A DNA stretch of 64,000 nucleotides from Micromussa lordhowensis (lineage: Eukaryota; Cnidaria; Anthozoa; Scleractinia; Lobophylliidae), in contig OZ026605.1 of NCBI GenBank assembly GCA_964020085.1, positions 647,201 through 711,200 on the forward strand, in the 5' to 3' direction. Positions 49,413 to 62,812 of this stretch are shown here, piece by piece. A program made the position numbers and the translations under genes. Position 1 is the first letter of the stretch. Each line of letters opens with the position of its first letter. The notes below the pieces were generated by a model, which saw only the letters and a list, made by a program, of their open reading frames with translations, ran no database searches and had not been told where the DNA came from.

Positions 49413-51980
49413 GTCTTTAAGCCTTGTTTCGTTTTGCGGATACAGCATGAAGGTCAATAAAACACACACTGTAGACCTGTGGCCGTGGAAAATGTTATTA
49501 CCTTACTAAATTTAAACAGCCCTTTTTACGCCATTATTTAAGGGCATCACAGCACTTAGAAACCTTTCTTACACGCAAGTTTCCTTATCAAGGAGAGTGA
49601 TAAACGTTCTGTTTAACTAACATTTTGCCCAGACTTGAAGACAAATTAGCGTCTCAAAGACTTTGAACACAAGCGTCGCTTATAAATACATAGCCTCGTT
49701 AAAAAATAGAACAACGAATTATGCAATTTCGACTATCGACACGGCTAGTTAGATTATATGAAAATGAAGTTTGTTGACTCATATTAAGTAACTTTACTAG
49801 CTGTGTAATTTTCTCGTTTCACAATCCGAGAAACTAGATCTCCATAGAAGCTGAGAGCAGATACTTCAACCCCCCTTGACAACAAACTGACCGCGTCCTT
49901 TTAAATATCGCGTGTGCTATATTGTACCTCAGTCTTAAAGTCAAGCACTCAGGAAGCAAGAGAATTTTTCCGTCACCGCGAAGCGGTTTCGCAAGAATTA
50001 CGATTTCCAACGATAAATTTAAACTTATACTGTTCAATTTGACTGCTGAAATGGATGTTAAGTCGACAACAAACACTATATTTGCAGCACTTGTCAAAGC
50101 TACTCATAAGTAATCCCTTCAAACAACAACAGAACTTGTTAGTCCGAAGTGATTGCTCGAAAACAACAAGCCAGATTACTTTCGCATGAATTGTTTTCAC
50201 TTAAGTTCAACTTTAATAGTTTAGTAAGTGAAAGTCTCATGCCCGGTTTTATATATTCTAATAAACATTATCAACACAACGTTAGGTAAAGAAAAAAATA
50301 ATTACAAAATGCTTTGTTTACCTAATTTCCATCAGATAGTAGTATTGTAGTGTAAAGCACTTGTCTAGAATCTTCACTCACATCTGTAATCGCTCCACGC
50401 CGGAAAAAGATTTTTCAAACGTGCAAATAGTCAAAGAATAAACTCCTCTGAACTTGACCCAGGAATCGAGATTGATGTTAGGTTTTGCAGCTCTAAAACA
50501 TGCTGTGAAGCACGCTGTTAAGATTCTTTAATGCGCTACACACGGAAACAAACATAGCTGTTGTATTTAATACAAAGTACTTCATATGAGCTAGCTAAAC
50601 CAGATATTACTTACATCACATCCTTGGAGTGCTCCATCTTGAATTCAGCGTAGTTGCACCAAAGGTTCATCGACGTTTTTTTCACCTAAGCTATGTTCGT
50701 GTTTAGATGACGCCGAACAAACCGGTGATGAATGGGCCACTTCGATTTGAAAGGTTACAGCTGAATTCCTCAAGCCTACTACGCATAAAGTATGAGTGCA
50801 TAATTGATGTTGGTAAAATTAACCCGCTCGTAATTGATTAACCGGCCAACTTCGTTTTTTTGCTTATTAAGTCTGCTCCTACGAATTTGTTTATTTTGGA
50901 ACTTGGTTAATTTTTTGAGGAGCTATACACATAGAAAATTGATTTTACTCCAGTTATTGTAAAAAAGCAGTAGTAATTATTTTGAACACATGGTTGGGAC
51001 ATTTGGCGCGTTCCGCGGGAACATGACAACGCGAGAAGCCTTGCAAACCGCCAGCATTCAATCTTGTCTCTAAACGCAAAGTTACGAAAATAATAAATTT
51101 AATTTGTTTTCTAGAGAATCAAGGAACTTGTTGTGAAATAGCTATATTTCAAAACTGTTTGGAAAAGAACAATAGGCAAGAGTGTTATTATTCTTAGGGT
51201 CAGAAGGCATGTTGAACGTGACAGAAAATTTCCAACGCATCTCGACCCTTTTCTCGTCAGTTCCTGTTTCCAGTTGTTCGTTCGAGAACTTGACCTACAA
51301 TGTGACGCTGGCTATTTTGACGAAACAAATTAATTTTACTCACAAAAGCGTTCAGGTCAAATATTTTGCGCTTTTACTAGTTAGCAGTGGAAAATAAGCA
51401 AGCTGTTAAACAATAAACTGAGACAAAACAATCCTGTTAATTACACTAAGAACTTTCGTTTGCGTTCTTCGCACCTCAGTGCCCTTAGCCAATAAAACCA
51501 CGCATCAACAATTGCCATTGTTACACATCAGTGAATTCGGAAAATTAGATGTTTTGCAAAAAAGAAAGATTAACATTTATACGCAGTTATTGTGAACTGC
51601 AAAGTGAAAAGTGTACCATGGAGTAAAATTCACTCGCAGACAAGAGAAAATTATCCGTTGCGCCAAGTTTGCGTGGAAACTAAATTCACTGCGCCTCAAG
51701 ATTTTACAACTTCAAAATGGTTATCAAATGGCGTTGTCATGACGACCAAAAATCCAAACATCGTCACCATAGGCGAGAAATATATGCAAATATGATGAAG
51801 AAATTTAATGTAATGTAATTGAATTAGCTTGCTTTCGTTCGCTTGCTTTGTTGTAAAATGTAGCTGTTACATTTTTTGAATCGGAATTTGTGTGTATTGG
51901 TGTTTGTAATGCCTTGGGTCTTTTCTTCCGTTTTTATTTTCCGCGTCACGTCTTGCCTCGTTTAGCGTGCTTTATGGTTT

Positions 51981-52365
51981 GTGATTATTTTGTTTGTAAA
52001 GCCTGATTGAGAAATAAAAGTTCTAATTATAGCAATGTAATAATAATAATAATAATAATAATAATATTAACTGATGATATTATAATAATAGTTTGCTGTT
52101 GAGACCCTCGCTGAATTATTGCTAAGTCCATGTCGTGACTATCAGCTCAGTTCTTCTATTTTTACTCATGCCCCCTTTAATTCAAAAATTGTGTTATGAT
52201 TGATTGTAAAACCTCGTTGAGAAATAATAGCTCAAATAATAACAGTCTAATAATAGTAATAATACTATAATAGTAGTTTGTTGTTGTTAAACCTTTGTTG
52301 TTGTTGCTGAGTCCTTGCCGTGAATATCAACTCAGTTTTTCTATTTTAACTCATTCCCCTCCTTT
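51981..52365. repeat. diverged tandem duplication with (TAA)n tracts
   Basis: Two copies of roughly 190 bp (from 51981 and from 52194) share GAGAAATAA, runs of TAATAA, TAGTTTG, GCTAAGTCC/GCTGAGTCC, ATCAACTCAG/ATCAGCTCAG and TTTTACTCAT. Copy 1 holds a clean (TAA)n microsatellite near 52040-52066. Confidence 0.7.
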
Positions 52366-55330
52366 ATATTTGTATTTTGTTTGGTAGCACTTATAAAACG
52401 TTGAGAAGCGTTTGCAGACATGTTCATGGTTTATCCAAACACAAACCTATGAAAATTCGTCAGGCATGAATCAAAGTGGAAAAATTCGTGTTGAGAAGTT
52501 TAAATTACCTAAGTGGACAAACTTGCCAAGTTTTAGTGAAAATATTGTTTTACTTCAAGAGGGAAAAAGAGAGATTGCATTCAGAAGAAATTAGAGACCT
52601 CTGTTCGTAGGCTAACAGCGGACACCGAAATGGCCAATATTTCAATTGATGGCCATTAAGAGGTCATTAAGAATTAATGGTTAGTAGATAACAGCTGCCG
52701 ACATCCATATACTTACGTCCAAATCTTATTTTTATCTCAGATTCTACATCGGGTGTCCGAGTGAAAAATGTTGCTCAGACACATTTTCACGGCCTATGTT
52801 TGTATTATCCCTCACAGTCTCCATTCTTGCATTTTTTTTGCTTCTTTTTACCTTTTTGCCGTTTTTGTACTTCAACAAACTAGTGATTCGATATTATATT
52901 TCTTTAGATATATGTAGGTGATTTTGTTTATCACACATATTTTCCTCATAGCTTCTGTAATTGTACATAACTGAGTAGGATTCTGGATGCACTCGACGTT
53001 TTTTCATTTTCATCGAACGTAAGCTTATCTAAAGCAAACCGGACTCAAAGGACATCTAGATTGATTGACATGGAGGATGGGCGCCAGGTTTTGTCACGTG
53101 ACTTTGCGTTTTTTAGCACAGAACTGCACTTTTCTTCAAAATGCCGCTGACTCAATTCATCTAAAGAACGTAGTGTGTTGTAACACCAGATTTTCTCAAC
53201 TAATAGTACACAAAATGGCTGGCGAAGGATATCTGAAACTCATAGCTGGATATCGAGAGGGTATTGTTTTACTTTATTTTCTTAAACAGACATACCTTTT
53301 AGGAGACACTTTGTCCAGCTATGGTCAGGTGATATTTTAAAGAAAAACCTCTTAAAAAGCTTTCCAATGTTTGGTTTATCTGTTTGTTGAATTTATTCAA
53401 CTGCTAATGGCATCGTTTAAAATTTCAAATGTCACAATGTTTGCCCTAATTTAGATACAAGTAAAAAGATCCAAAAAAGGACAGGTTCTAGCACCCACGC
53501 GATAAAATCTCCGGCCAATGCATTAGAAAAATTATTTGCTTGAAATGTTTTGCGGTGGTAAACAAGTTTCGTTTCCTGTTATGCTCAACGACACGGTCAG
53601 AATATTGGATCTATTTTCTTTTCCTTTAAAAATTTTATCAGTGTCAAACAAACACTAGTAATTAATCGAAAAATTCTTTGCACTCGATTCGTCGGTTCTT
53701 GACAAATATCGACTGTGTTACTGGTTATTAGTACTTATTTGAATTTTAGATGGACTCTTCGAGGACTTGTTTTTAGACCAGAAGACTGCTAAAACGCAAA
53801 AGTATGTCCATATGCAATAAAAGCTAATCCCACTTGGATAAAATACTCTCTTTAAAACACAATTTAGATCAAACTTTATCATTCTATGAGACGACTTGTT
53901 CTTACTTAAACACTTATAAGTCAACATTGGATTTATTTGAATACTCAATTTACGTATTTGTATAAACTTCCTCATGATTTATGGTGAAAATAATCACGGT
54001 CGATGTTGGACTGAAATAGCCTTACAGAAAGAGATATTCCTGTTTAGAAGCCGCTTTATCTTGGCGAAAAATATAGCGTCACTTTGGTTTATACCAACTA
54101 CATTAATTGCTAGTCGGCCAGACAAGCTCGACCCATTGAATACATTGTGATACTAGCGTTCATTCGCTGAAATCCAGCTACTCCTCTTTATTTACAATGC
54201 CGAATCTAGTTTACAAAAACATTCAGAATTTCTACTGAGAGAACTGATCTCAAGAAATCAGTCCTTAGAAAAGAATATTTGTGTGGCGATGAACAAGGAA
54301 AAATCTCAACGAAATATCTAGGATTACCCAGCAATTGACAGTGTGTATATGACAAAATATTAGTTCCATTACTTAACAAACACATTTATTTGAGGTTAAA
54401 GTATATTTTAGGTATCTACTCACCAAATAGTTGTGCTCGATTGGTAATTCCGTTCGAGAAAGAAACGTGGTGACTCTTCGAGAGCCGTGCTAGAATGATG
54501 TTTAAGTGCAGTGCCGTGCGAAACCACTAAAAGCAAGACTGATTCGTCATTCAATATTGTGTAGTTATGGACTCTTAAAAGCCTTCATTAGCATATTCAT
54601 GAAAGAGATATTTTTTCTTTGACGTCGAACTCTGCGTGGTTTCTACTATCGCAAACGTTATCCATGACTCTTGTTTTGAATTGCACATATATTAAAATTA
54701 TAATAATCACTGCAAAACAAAAAGAGAGGAAAGAAGGGCTTGCCAGACACAGTGTAAACATTACCACACTTTTAAACCAACCAGATAACTCCTTTTCAAA
54801 TTTGAGGGTTTAAATCTTACATACTAATTAATACGATCAGTAGGATCCTTTAAAGACAAGAAATTTATCCCAAAGTAGACTGTTTGTAGGAAATTTCCAG
54901 CTTAAATTGAATGAAATTAACATGCAAAAGGTTTATCAGCGCCAGAAAATCGCACGTTAAATTAGTTATTTATGCCCTGAGGTATTTCCAAAGATTGCAA
55001 TTTGAAATTTGCATTTAATATATTTCAAATTATAAGTTCTAAGAATTTTGTAATAATTCATGTTTCATTCATTCGCTAATTCCATACAAATGATTACAAG
55101 TATTTAGCAGTGCATTCTTTATTTCCATCGCCTGTTATAAAGAGGAATACTGCATGTTACATTGAACACTCGTGAAAACGAATTCCTCGACGGGTATTGA
55201 AAATTATCGATCGAAGGCCGTTATTTTACTTACGCGCTGTTAAATTGATATTTTATCTTTTGCCCATCGCTAGATTTTCGACAACTCATTCTTTTATTTT
55301 CTTATAGCAAGGCGCTGGGCGCCCGGCAAT

Positions 55331-55408
55331 CTCCCGCCAAAATAATACTTAATACAATCCGTCTTAATCACGACCAGCTGCCCAGCCACCAACTTTCCCG
55401 CCAAAATA
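55331..55408. promoter_or_regulatory. paired E2F-type sites
   Basis: CTCCCGCCAAAATAATA (55331) and TTTCCCGCCAAAATAATA (from 55394) share a TTTCCCGC-like E2F core and the same flank. They lie about 0.8 kb past the end of the glycosyltransferase gene, in the space that should hold the coiled-coil gene's promoter. Confidence 0.35.
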
Positions 55409-56132
55409 ATAGCTCGCCGGGACACCAGCCGTACACATTATTGTTACTTTAGTGATGGACCACGTGACTTCTGAGAGAGGAGGGGTGGGTTATTTGGTAT
55501 AGACAAGTAACATGTAACACTGATTTCTTTTTTCGGCTCACCGAAACTTACGAGAATATTTTTTCGGCATGATCGTGTGCATGAATTCTTGTTACAAGTA
55601 TGCTTGCAGGATATTTTTTTTTAACTTCACCCATCCCACTCCCTGAAAAGTCAAATGGTCCACCCCTTATTTCTTTTTAGCCGTTCGGCTATATTTGGAG
55701 ATTCCATATTTGAAGGTACTTGGAGATATTGATGAGATGAAGAAAATTACTCTTTTCCTAACCAAAACAGGTGTATCAGGCTTTACTCATAATGCTTTGA
55801 AAACTAATTTTATCTTTTCTTTTGATCGTTGTTAGTTTGACTGCAAATTGTCAATAGATAATTCTGTGGCTGATGATCATATAAGTTAATTCTGATTTTA
55901 TGCTGATAAAGAACTCGTCATACAAAGATAACATCAACATTATTTACATGAAATAACTGTTGAAATCCCATCTTTCGCTTTTCATCCACTGATCACGAGT
56001 GTAAACAGAAATGATGGTAGTCCAAGACCGAAGGCGAAAAACCATGCACAGTGAGAACGCATGCACGCCAACCTTTCCTTTCTTTTTTCTTGTAATGAAG
56101 AAAAACACTTTGCACATGAGAAAATGCTTTTT

Positions 56133-59100
56133 TCATTGCCTAGGAGCTTTTGTCCCACATTCCATCTTTGGAGTGATAGAAGTGATAAAATCCAGCATGC
56201 GCAGTCGTTCGACTTCTAGCCCAACCTCCAGTACCCTGTCAATCATTTCCCAGTCCTCCCCGCCCCACTTGTCCTGAAAGTCCTGGACATTCATTCCTCC
56301 AAATCTGTCCCAGTCTGACTTGAAAATACCTGCCGATAAATTAACAATGATCAGCATAAAGCAATGGATTATGTCACGCCAAAGTAACTCTTTCTTTCAC
56401 GTAAAAAATTGCTTTGCAATAGACAGAAATATCAAAATAATAGGCCATTTCCCAGTTCGTGCGAAACCATTCATTTTGAAAATGCGTTTCGCCTGCAGGT
56501 TCATTTCATGTAAATAAAAATCATTTTAATATGAAAGGTTTTACGCCAAGACTTGTTTTGAAACAGAGGCAGCAAGTTGGAAATGGCCTGTTGTTGAACA
56601 GGCAAGAGAAAGGCAAGAGAGGCAATGGCAAACCAAAACGGAACAACGATGAAAATTAAGACAGATTACGAATGAGGAACTTGAAAAAATTAGGCTAAAA
56701 ATTTCAAATGTACCATCTGCAACGCAGCACTTTAAAATTATATTGCAACTGATGATTGATTTTTCTACGAGATATGAAAAGTTGAAATGACGTGCTCAAA
56801 TGGTTATTGACTTACTAAATATTCCAAAGCCAAATGTCTCCCAGTAGCCCTTGGGCTGTGTGGTACTGGTCAGCGGTCTACCACAGAAAGTTAATCTGAA
56901 GAGAACTGGAGTAAACGCCATTCTTCTTTCCACTGTGTGCTGAGCATGCGCAAAATGACAGAATTTAGCTACCCTTTATCTCCATAAACCCCGTAAAATT
57001 AATGCTCTCTGAAAAATTTACCGAGTGGGGGTATTGCAAAGCAAACAGTTGTTTAACCCATGGATAACCCATGGATAACCAGTAGATAATTCTAGATAAT
57101 GAGGTTGTTTCAGCTATTACCAAAACTCGGTGTCTGACTATTTGCAAAGTCGCTATATGATTTGGTATACACGTATACACAAGTGCCTGCGTCATGGCCA
57201 TTAGATAAGTTTTACAATCCCTTCATTGTTTCATGGATCTGCCACAGAGTTATACCACTCGCTATTTGTTGCTATTGACCAGTTCCATGTTTTTTTTCTT
57301 TCTTTTCTTTGTTTTATTTGCGTCGCTCGGGTCTAAAGAAACCAAGAGCTTACGGTCAAAGAACGGTAAATACCAACCTTCATAAACAGGCAACATTAGA
57401 TAGATAACAAAACATACATGGACAATTGGCCTTCGTGTTGCTTGCGCTATTTTTGCTGCTACACCCTGTTGATGAGACTCAACCAAGCCGAAACAGTTGA
57501 TCACGGTTGCAATTCTTGGCTTTCAGTTTGGACTCTATCATGTCGTTGTCACGTTAAGTTTTCTACGTAGCAATCAGCCTTGATTCATTGTTATTCTCTC
57601 TCGTTTTAAGCAAGATTTTTTTGGCCTTATGTTAGTTTGTATTTAATATTTCTGGGAGTGATAAGTAACTGAATTCTCCTTACAGAAGACATTTATTGCT
57701 AAGCAGACAAGTAACAAGAATAAATAATATGATCAACTAGCGTCACCTTTCTGACAGTGCTGAAGAGGTTGCTTGGCGTGCGAAGATGGAGATCAAACAA
57801 CAGGACTATGCTGTGTGGATCACTAATGGTGCTGACCGCGGACTGGATAGCTTCAGTCTTGTGAAATGCGCCGGAACGCTTCAGAACTCTGTAATTCTTC
57901 AGAGAACTTCTGTTTAAATGAAAAAGAAAAACAACAAAACAAAACAATGCTTGTAAAACTGTCGTAAAATAATAAAAAAATTAGCAAGTTTCGGTTAATT
58001 CTGTTCTCCATTGCCTCTTGTAATCAATTAAGTTTTGGACAACCTTTTGCAAACACCATAACTTTGATTTCTGCCAATGCTTGACCAATCAAGGATCGAG
58101 ATTTCGTTTAACTCCAATAGCAGCGAGCCATTAACTGTATTGTCTATCATGCTGACCATTTGAAACGCCAGTAAACGCGAAAAAGTTAATCTTAAAAAAA
58201 CTATAAGTTAAGGGGGCGGAATTGAACCAGTGTTGAGGTTGCTACTTTCGAGTGCTCGGACTGATTATATAGAGCGCATTTAATTCATAACTTTACGGTT
58301 CCCTTCTAGATCTAGCAACAATAACCTTATAACGGGGATAAAATTCAACGCACGCTTGATGACTCTTTGACTTGCTAAGGATCTTGAAAAACTAACAATG
58401 TCAATCAAAACAAAGCAATAGACACTTGTTCCACACCACTCTGCAATCTGAGCTTATGATTTACTCCTTTACCTCCATACCGACTGATCTAGCATGGTTA
58501 CGTACCTTTTAAAAGCCTCTTCAATATCTATATCTCCACTGCCATAATCCACCACTATGACATTCACGTGATCATCACGTGTTTCATCATAAATCCGGGA
58601 CATTTCGTTGATAAAGTACTGAGCCCAGGTCCCTTGGTTCTTCACGGTTAAAATAACGTTCACTGTCACGTTTCTTTGCCAAGTAATTCCATTTGGTTTG
58701 CAGAAGTTCGAACTGTTGTGGAATTTGTAGGCGAAATCCGATATCCTTACGATATTGTTCCGAGCGCGTTCTCGGAATACGAGCTCGAACAGATATCGAT
58801 TACCTCGTAGAGTATCACTGTTCCTCTCAATGTTCACTACAGCTTTTAAAGCGTATTTTCTGAAAATATAAATGAAAAAGAAAATTGGCAACTTCTTTCA
58901 CACTGTCGCCTCTAAAACAGGGTTGGTCACGTAGATCAGACGCACAACTGTACAAATCTCCATTTAGACAAGCACTACTCTAGTTAATTAGTAATCTTTC
59001 CGAATTTCTCAGAATGCTCCAGAAGAGACGAAACAAATACTTAAACGGGTTCTAGGCCTTTTGTACCAGATTGATTTCCGTGGCAGAAGTGCATAAATAT

Positions 59101-61395
59101 TTACATCTGGCCATCAATGACATCAATTCGATAGGTTGCTTCATTTAAGAAACTGAAATCATTCTGTCATGTTTTCTAGCACTCTTAACGAGCAAAGTAC
59201 TGAGAACAACGCTATCTTGAACTCAGTTATCATTTCTCCTTAAATATACTTTTTAAGTCACTAACTATTAACTATTTCGAACCCCTGACATCTCCAACCA
59301 TTTTTCGTTTCCCTAAGAGTTCAAGATAGCTGAGTTCATTTTAATAACGCTCTTGGAGGTTCTCAAACATTAATTTTTGTATACAATAATACTTGTTTTG
59401 AGTATCAACATCCGACCAATCTTTTTCAATACTTTTCCGTGGCAAAAACAGTATTTCAAAATACAGATAAGGGAGTTAGTCATTGATTTCTACAAGAGTT
59501 TCAGGCCTCGTCCACACTACACCGGAAAAATTGAAAAACGGAGCATTATTTCTATGGTAAGGCCTACCCGAGTCCACATAGCTTGTTAACAGGCTCCCGG
59601 CGAGGACGGAAAAAAAGTTCGGCGAGCAAAGCGAGCGGACGAGCGTGAAACTAAAGAATTCGGAGAGCAAAGTGATCGGGCTCGAGTCCACACTAATCCG
59701 TCACGAAAATTGAACTTTTCGAAAACGCTCTTCAAACCGGAGGAATTTGAAAACGTCGGCATTTCGTTCTCGTGTGGACGGAAAATATTTTGAAAACGGA
59801 GCTTTTTGACAACGATGTCCTCACGAAAATCATGTGATTTCCCTGTCCGAATTTTATCAAACACTCGCGCAACTTTTCATTCAATCAAAAATCCAAAACC
59901 AATCGGGACACGTTTCGATTGAGCTACATGTCTTTTCATTGGTTGATTGAGTTGCCTGTTTGCCTTGTGATTGGCTGGAGTGATTACATTGGTTTTGGTT
60001 TTAGGACACTCATTTGGAAACCTGAATGAAGTTGTGTCAATCAAGGCAGACTACTTAAAAATATCAAAAGGTAAACCAACAAACACTAGCCTCCTACCGC
60101 GGATATTTTTCATCGATTTTCTTCATAAATATGTGAACAAGTTCCAGCACTTCACTCTCGGTCAAGAATTCGTTCCCTTCGCAATCTTTACGTTGTTTGT
60201 TTCCGATGCAAATGAACTCTCTTGTGCCGTCATCTGGGAACAAGGAACTAAAATGTGTTTGCCAAATTCCCTCAAACCGTTTGAACGTTCGGTTTTTGGC
60301 GTATGTTGGCTCATAGGAGCAGCTTGGGAAAACGGATAAAATCTCATCCGATTTGTCTGGAAGTTGTTCAAATTCTATGATGCTGTATGGATTTTCCAAC
60401 TCAAAGTCTCCACCAAAAGAGGTTAAGAATTGGTCGGAAAGTTTGTTGTGTTTTTCAGGTGCCACCATGCCTTCATAGTCTTCGTCATCGTATCCACCGT
60501 CAGCATCGTTTAATTCCGTGTCAATGACGCTGCGAGGTGCTCGAAGCAAATCATCTCTCTCTGCCATCGCTTTGTGGCTGGAAAACGAAGCTTCATCCGT
60601 TAACAGAGGCGAGACAAACCGATTGGAAATTTCCGTATACATTTGACTTCCGGGAATTCTCCACGTGACATTCACGTGATCACGTTGCATCATCCCCCCG
60701 TTCATCACGTGCAGCACATCGAAGAAATACTTCTTGCCTTTTTCGAGATACATTTTACTTGAAGTGTGACTAACAGGCCTCGCCACTGAGGATTTCTTAT
60801 TTTCTTTTGCAATTTTTGCAACTAATTTAACGTCCATTGTATTTGATTTTTCACTCAACCAGAGCTCTGCATAGACATGTGCGACGAGGTGAAAAGTGTA
60901 ATATCCCGTATTCGGCGGATGTATGAATCCCATAATTCTTTGCCCGTACCAGGTTCCAAGTGGACCAGAGTTGATTGTGTGGCGTAACAAACGCTCTCTC
61001 GGTAAAGTCGGAAAAAGAGGATACTGCCTCAGGCTGTTTACTTTAGGGCAGCATAGGCCTCTCCAAATATGGACATTTACGCTTCCTTTTCTAGCAGATT
61101 CCATGGCATGGAGCCATTTTGTCGTTTTAAGAAGATGCTGTCGACTTCCATTTTCCTCACTGGCTGATCTTGATCTTTCCCAGTCCTTCCCCCTGCCATC
61201 ATCGCCCGCAGGTAGACTGGGCGCGATGTATCTCGTCGTTTGCCATTCTTTCGAAGTTGAACTCCTTGTTATTATGTTAAAGCCATTTGTCTTGATGCGT
61301 CGAACGATCAAAATGAGAACGAGAACAGAGAATAAACCGAAAAACCATCTGCTTGGAAGGAGCCGGCCTAACCTGCGACGAATTCTTCTCAGCAT
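56133..61395 (-). CDS. beta-1,4-N-acetylgalactosaminyltransferase 3/4-like
   Basis: Five exons join in phase: 61395-60098, 58859-58506, 57909-57747, 56939-56816 and 56329-56133, giving 711 residues as read. Residues 17-33 are a single hydrophobic anchor after a basic head, so the protein is a type II Golgi membrane enzyme. Residues about 105-250 are a PA14-like domain, as in B4GALNT3/4. The catalytic CHGN-type domain follows, with [16 protein letters not shown] and [10 protein letters not shown] segments, FDLHL in place of the metal-binding [26 protein letters not shown] and WGGEDWE. Members transfer GalNAc to GlcNAc to make LacdiNAc on glycoproteins. After VERLRML the frame reads DFITSITP and stops at 56133. 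The +1 frame instead reads [17 protein letters not shown] and stops at TAG (56142-56140), which is the family's usual end, so one base seems missing near 56193-56198. Confidence 0.88.
58200..58250 (-). repeat. tRNA-like B-box remnant
   Basis: On the minus strand CACTGGTTCAATTCC matches a polymerase III B box, but no tRNA fold can be made around it. It is probably a SINE remnant in the first intron boundary region of the glycosyltransferase gene. Confidence 0.3.
59500..59830. repeat. dispersed DNA repeat in glycosyltransferase intron 1
   Basis: GTCCACACTA occurs at 59511 and 59689 and GTGTGGAC near 59772, with AAAACGGAGC near both ends. The AAAACG-rich composition and inverted GTCCACAC/GTGTGGAC ends suggest a non-autonomous DNA element, with a second element inserted around 59590-59680. 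The family was not searched. Confidence 0.5.
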
Positions 61396-61899
61396 GTAGG
61401 TTTCGTTGTCATCAAACTGACTGCTTTGTTATATAACCGCGTTAAGTATCTGAAAGAAACTTAAGTTGCCGTTTCCACGGATGACTCTTATTCTAAATTT
61501 AGGCAACATTGACAGGTAAGGAGACTGACTTGAATCGCGGACGATTTCGCACAAATAGAGCACAGCTGATTTCAAGTCTTAGAATAAAGATTCCACTTGT
61601 TCTGGTACCAGTTGGAGCAAAACACTGATTTGTTCATGGCGCGCTCTATTGTACCTGCTATTGTCAGATTTAATTACGGTGCAAGAGTTTTGACTCGTGG
61701 ATTTTGGTACTGAATTAAGTAGGTACTCAAGGTTGTCCACACTGATACGATTTTGCTCATGCGCGCCTGTTCTACCATGCCCGTTTCTGGGGACGCTTTT
61801 TTGTGGACGGAAGGTCCAAACGGAGAGAAAAAGTTGCGTTTCAAATTTAGTCGACTTATTGAATGGAACGACAGCTTATCGAAATGCTGAGAGAGCCTT

Positions 61900-62260
61900 A
61901 ACGACAGCCTCAGTAGTCAAGGCCCACGATGGTCTGAATTCCGTGAGCGGGCATGGTGAACCGAATCCTGCGCTACTCGAGGGAGCAAGATTGCGCTTTA
62001 TTATATGGCTAGCTCCGCGAGCGGGCAAGATGAATCAAATTCTGCGCTGTGATTGGTTACCCGAGCGGGCAAGATGGAGCCATCTTGCCCGCTCGGGACT
62101 ACCCGCATTGTCCTGCAAGACAAATTTCCCCAAAAGCCATATAATAAATCCTTTATTGACCAAGCTTGTTCAGTCAAGATGGCTTGATATTGGCCTCGTT
62201 CTTTTTTTTGCGTGTTTATGGACCTCGACTCGTCTCGGAGTCCTAGAAAGGACGGGGGAT
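61900..62260. repeat. MITE-like repeat with 18-bp-arm hairpin
   Basis: GAGCGGGCA recurs three times (near 61947, 62019 and 62064). The last copy forms a perfect hairpin, 62060-62097, with arms CCCGAGCGGGCAAGATGG and an AG spacer. ATATAATAAATCC and GGACCTCGACTC/GAGTCC segments on the right look like part of the same element. Confidence 0.6.
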
Positions 62261-62812
62261 GCCCGTCGGAAATTTTGAAAAGAACTCCTAAGGAACACCA
62301 AGATCCGGTTTAATTTTTTGGGCGGGGCTCGAAATTTTTTCACCCCTAAAAGGTAGCGCAAAAGCTCGCTGTGGACCTTTAGAGGCTGAAGACCTTAAGA
62401 GAAACCAGAACCGCGTTTTTAAACCACAAAAGGTACGAAGAGTACCCCTGTCCTTTGATATGGGAGTATCATATACAAGTCGCATGGCTGTAAACTAGCT
62501 TAAGCTTAGTGCTTGTATAGCTAAATGTATGACCACTATAAAATAAGATTTAAATTTTACATTATTACCCCCCACCCCCCAGTAAACCCTAACAGTTCTC
62601 TTCAGTTTTGGTTGAGAATTTATTTTACTATGACGAGGGAGTGCTTCGTAGATAGGTAGAAAACATCTATTATTTTCGATTCTGCCCCAGATCCTACTGC
62701 GCAGCGCGAATTTTAAAATGGTTTCTACATTTGCACTTCCAGCTTGATCAGTTACGCTGTTTGATTGTTGTCTGGGGCAGTTTTATAACTTTTAGTTATA
62801 GCTATAACCGTC

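Larger units (their letters stand above)
46831..56132. other. 9.3-kb gap upstream of the coiled-coil gene
   Basis: No protein-coding exon of recognisable family was found. The stretch should contain the promoter and 5' UTR exon(s) of the minus-strand coiled-coil gene and the 3' UTR of the glycosyltransferase gene. A good minus-strand donor is GATGTGAT/GTAAGTA (GT at 50614-50613). Items listed separately: palindrome 48284-48323, compact transcription unit 49168-49412, tandem duplication 51981-52365, E2F-type sites 55331-55408. A TGACGTCA palindrome is at 47931-47938. Confidence 0.5.

Noticed and set aside
52035..52070. CRISPR-like regular repeat
   Set aside because: It is a plain TAA microsatellite without spacers; the DNA is eukaryotic.
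53213..53262. Short ATG-led plus-strand exon (MAGEGYLKL...) ending at a GT donor
   Set aside because: No partner exon of any recognisable family follows on the plus strand before the BTB gene.
57262..57504. Open frame containing [12 protein letters not shown] as a glycosyltransferase exon
   Set aside because: The family segment expected after STVRK is supplied in phase by the exon at 56939-56816 ([12 protein letters not shown]), so no exon is needed here.
61697..62278. 193-codon plus-strand open frame
   Set aside because: Its second half lies in a hairpin-bearing repeat and the rest has no recognisable domain.
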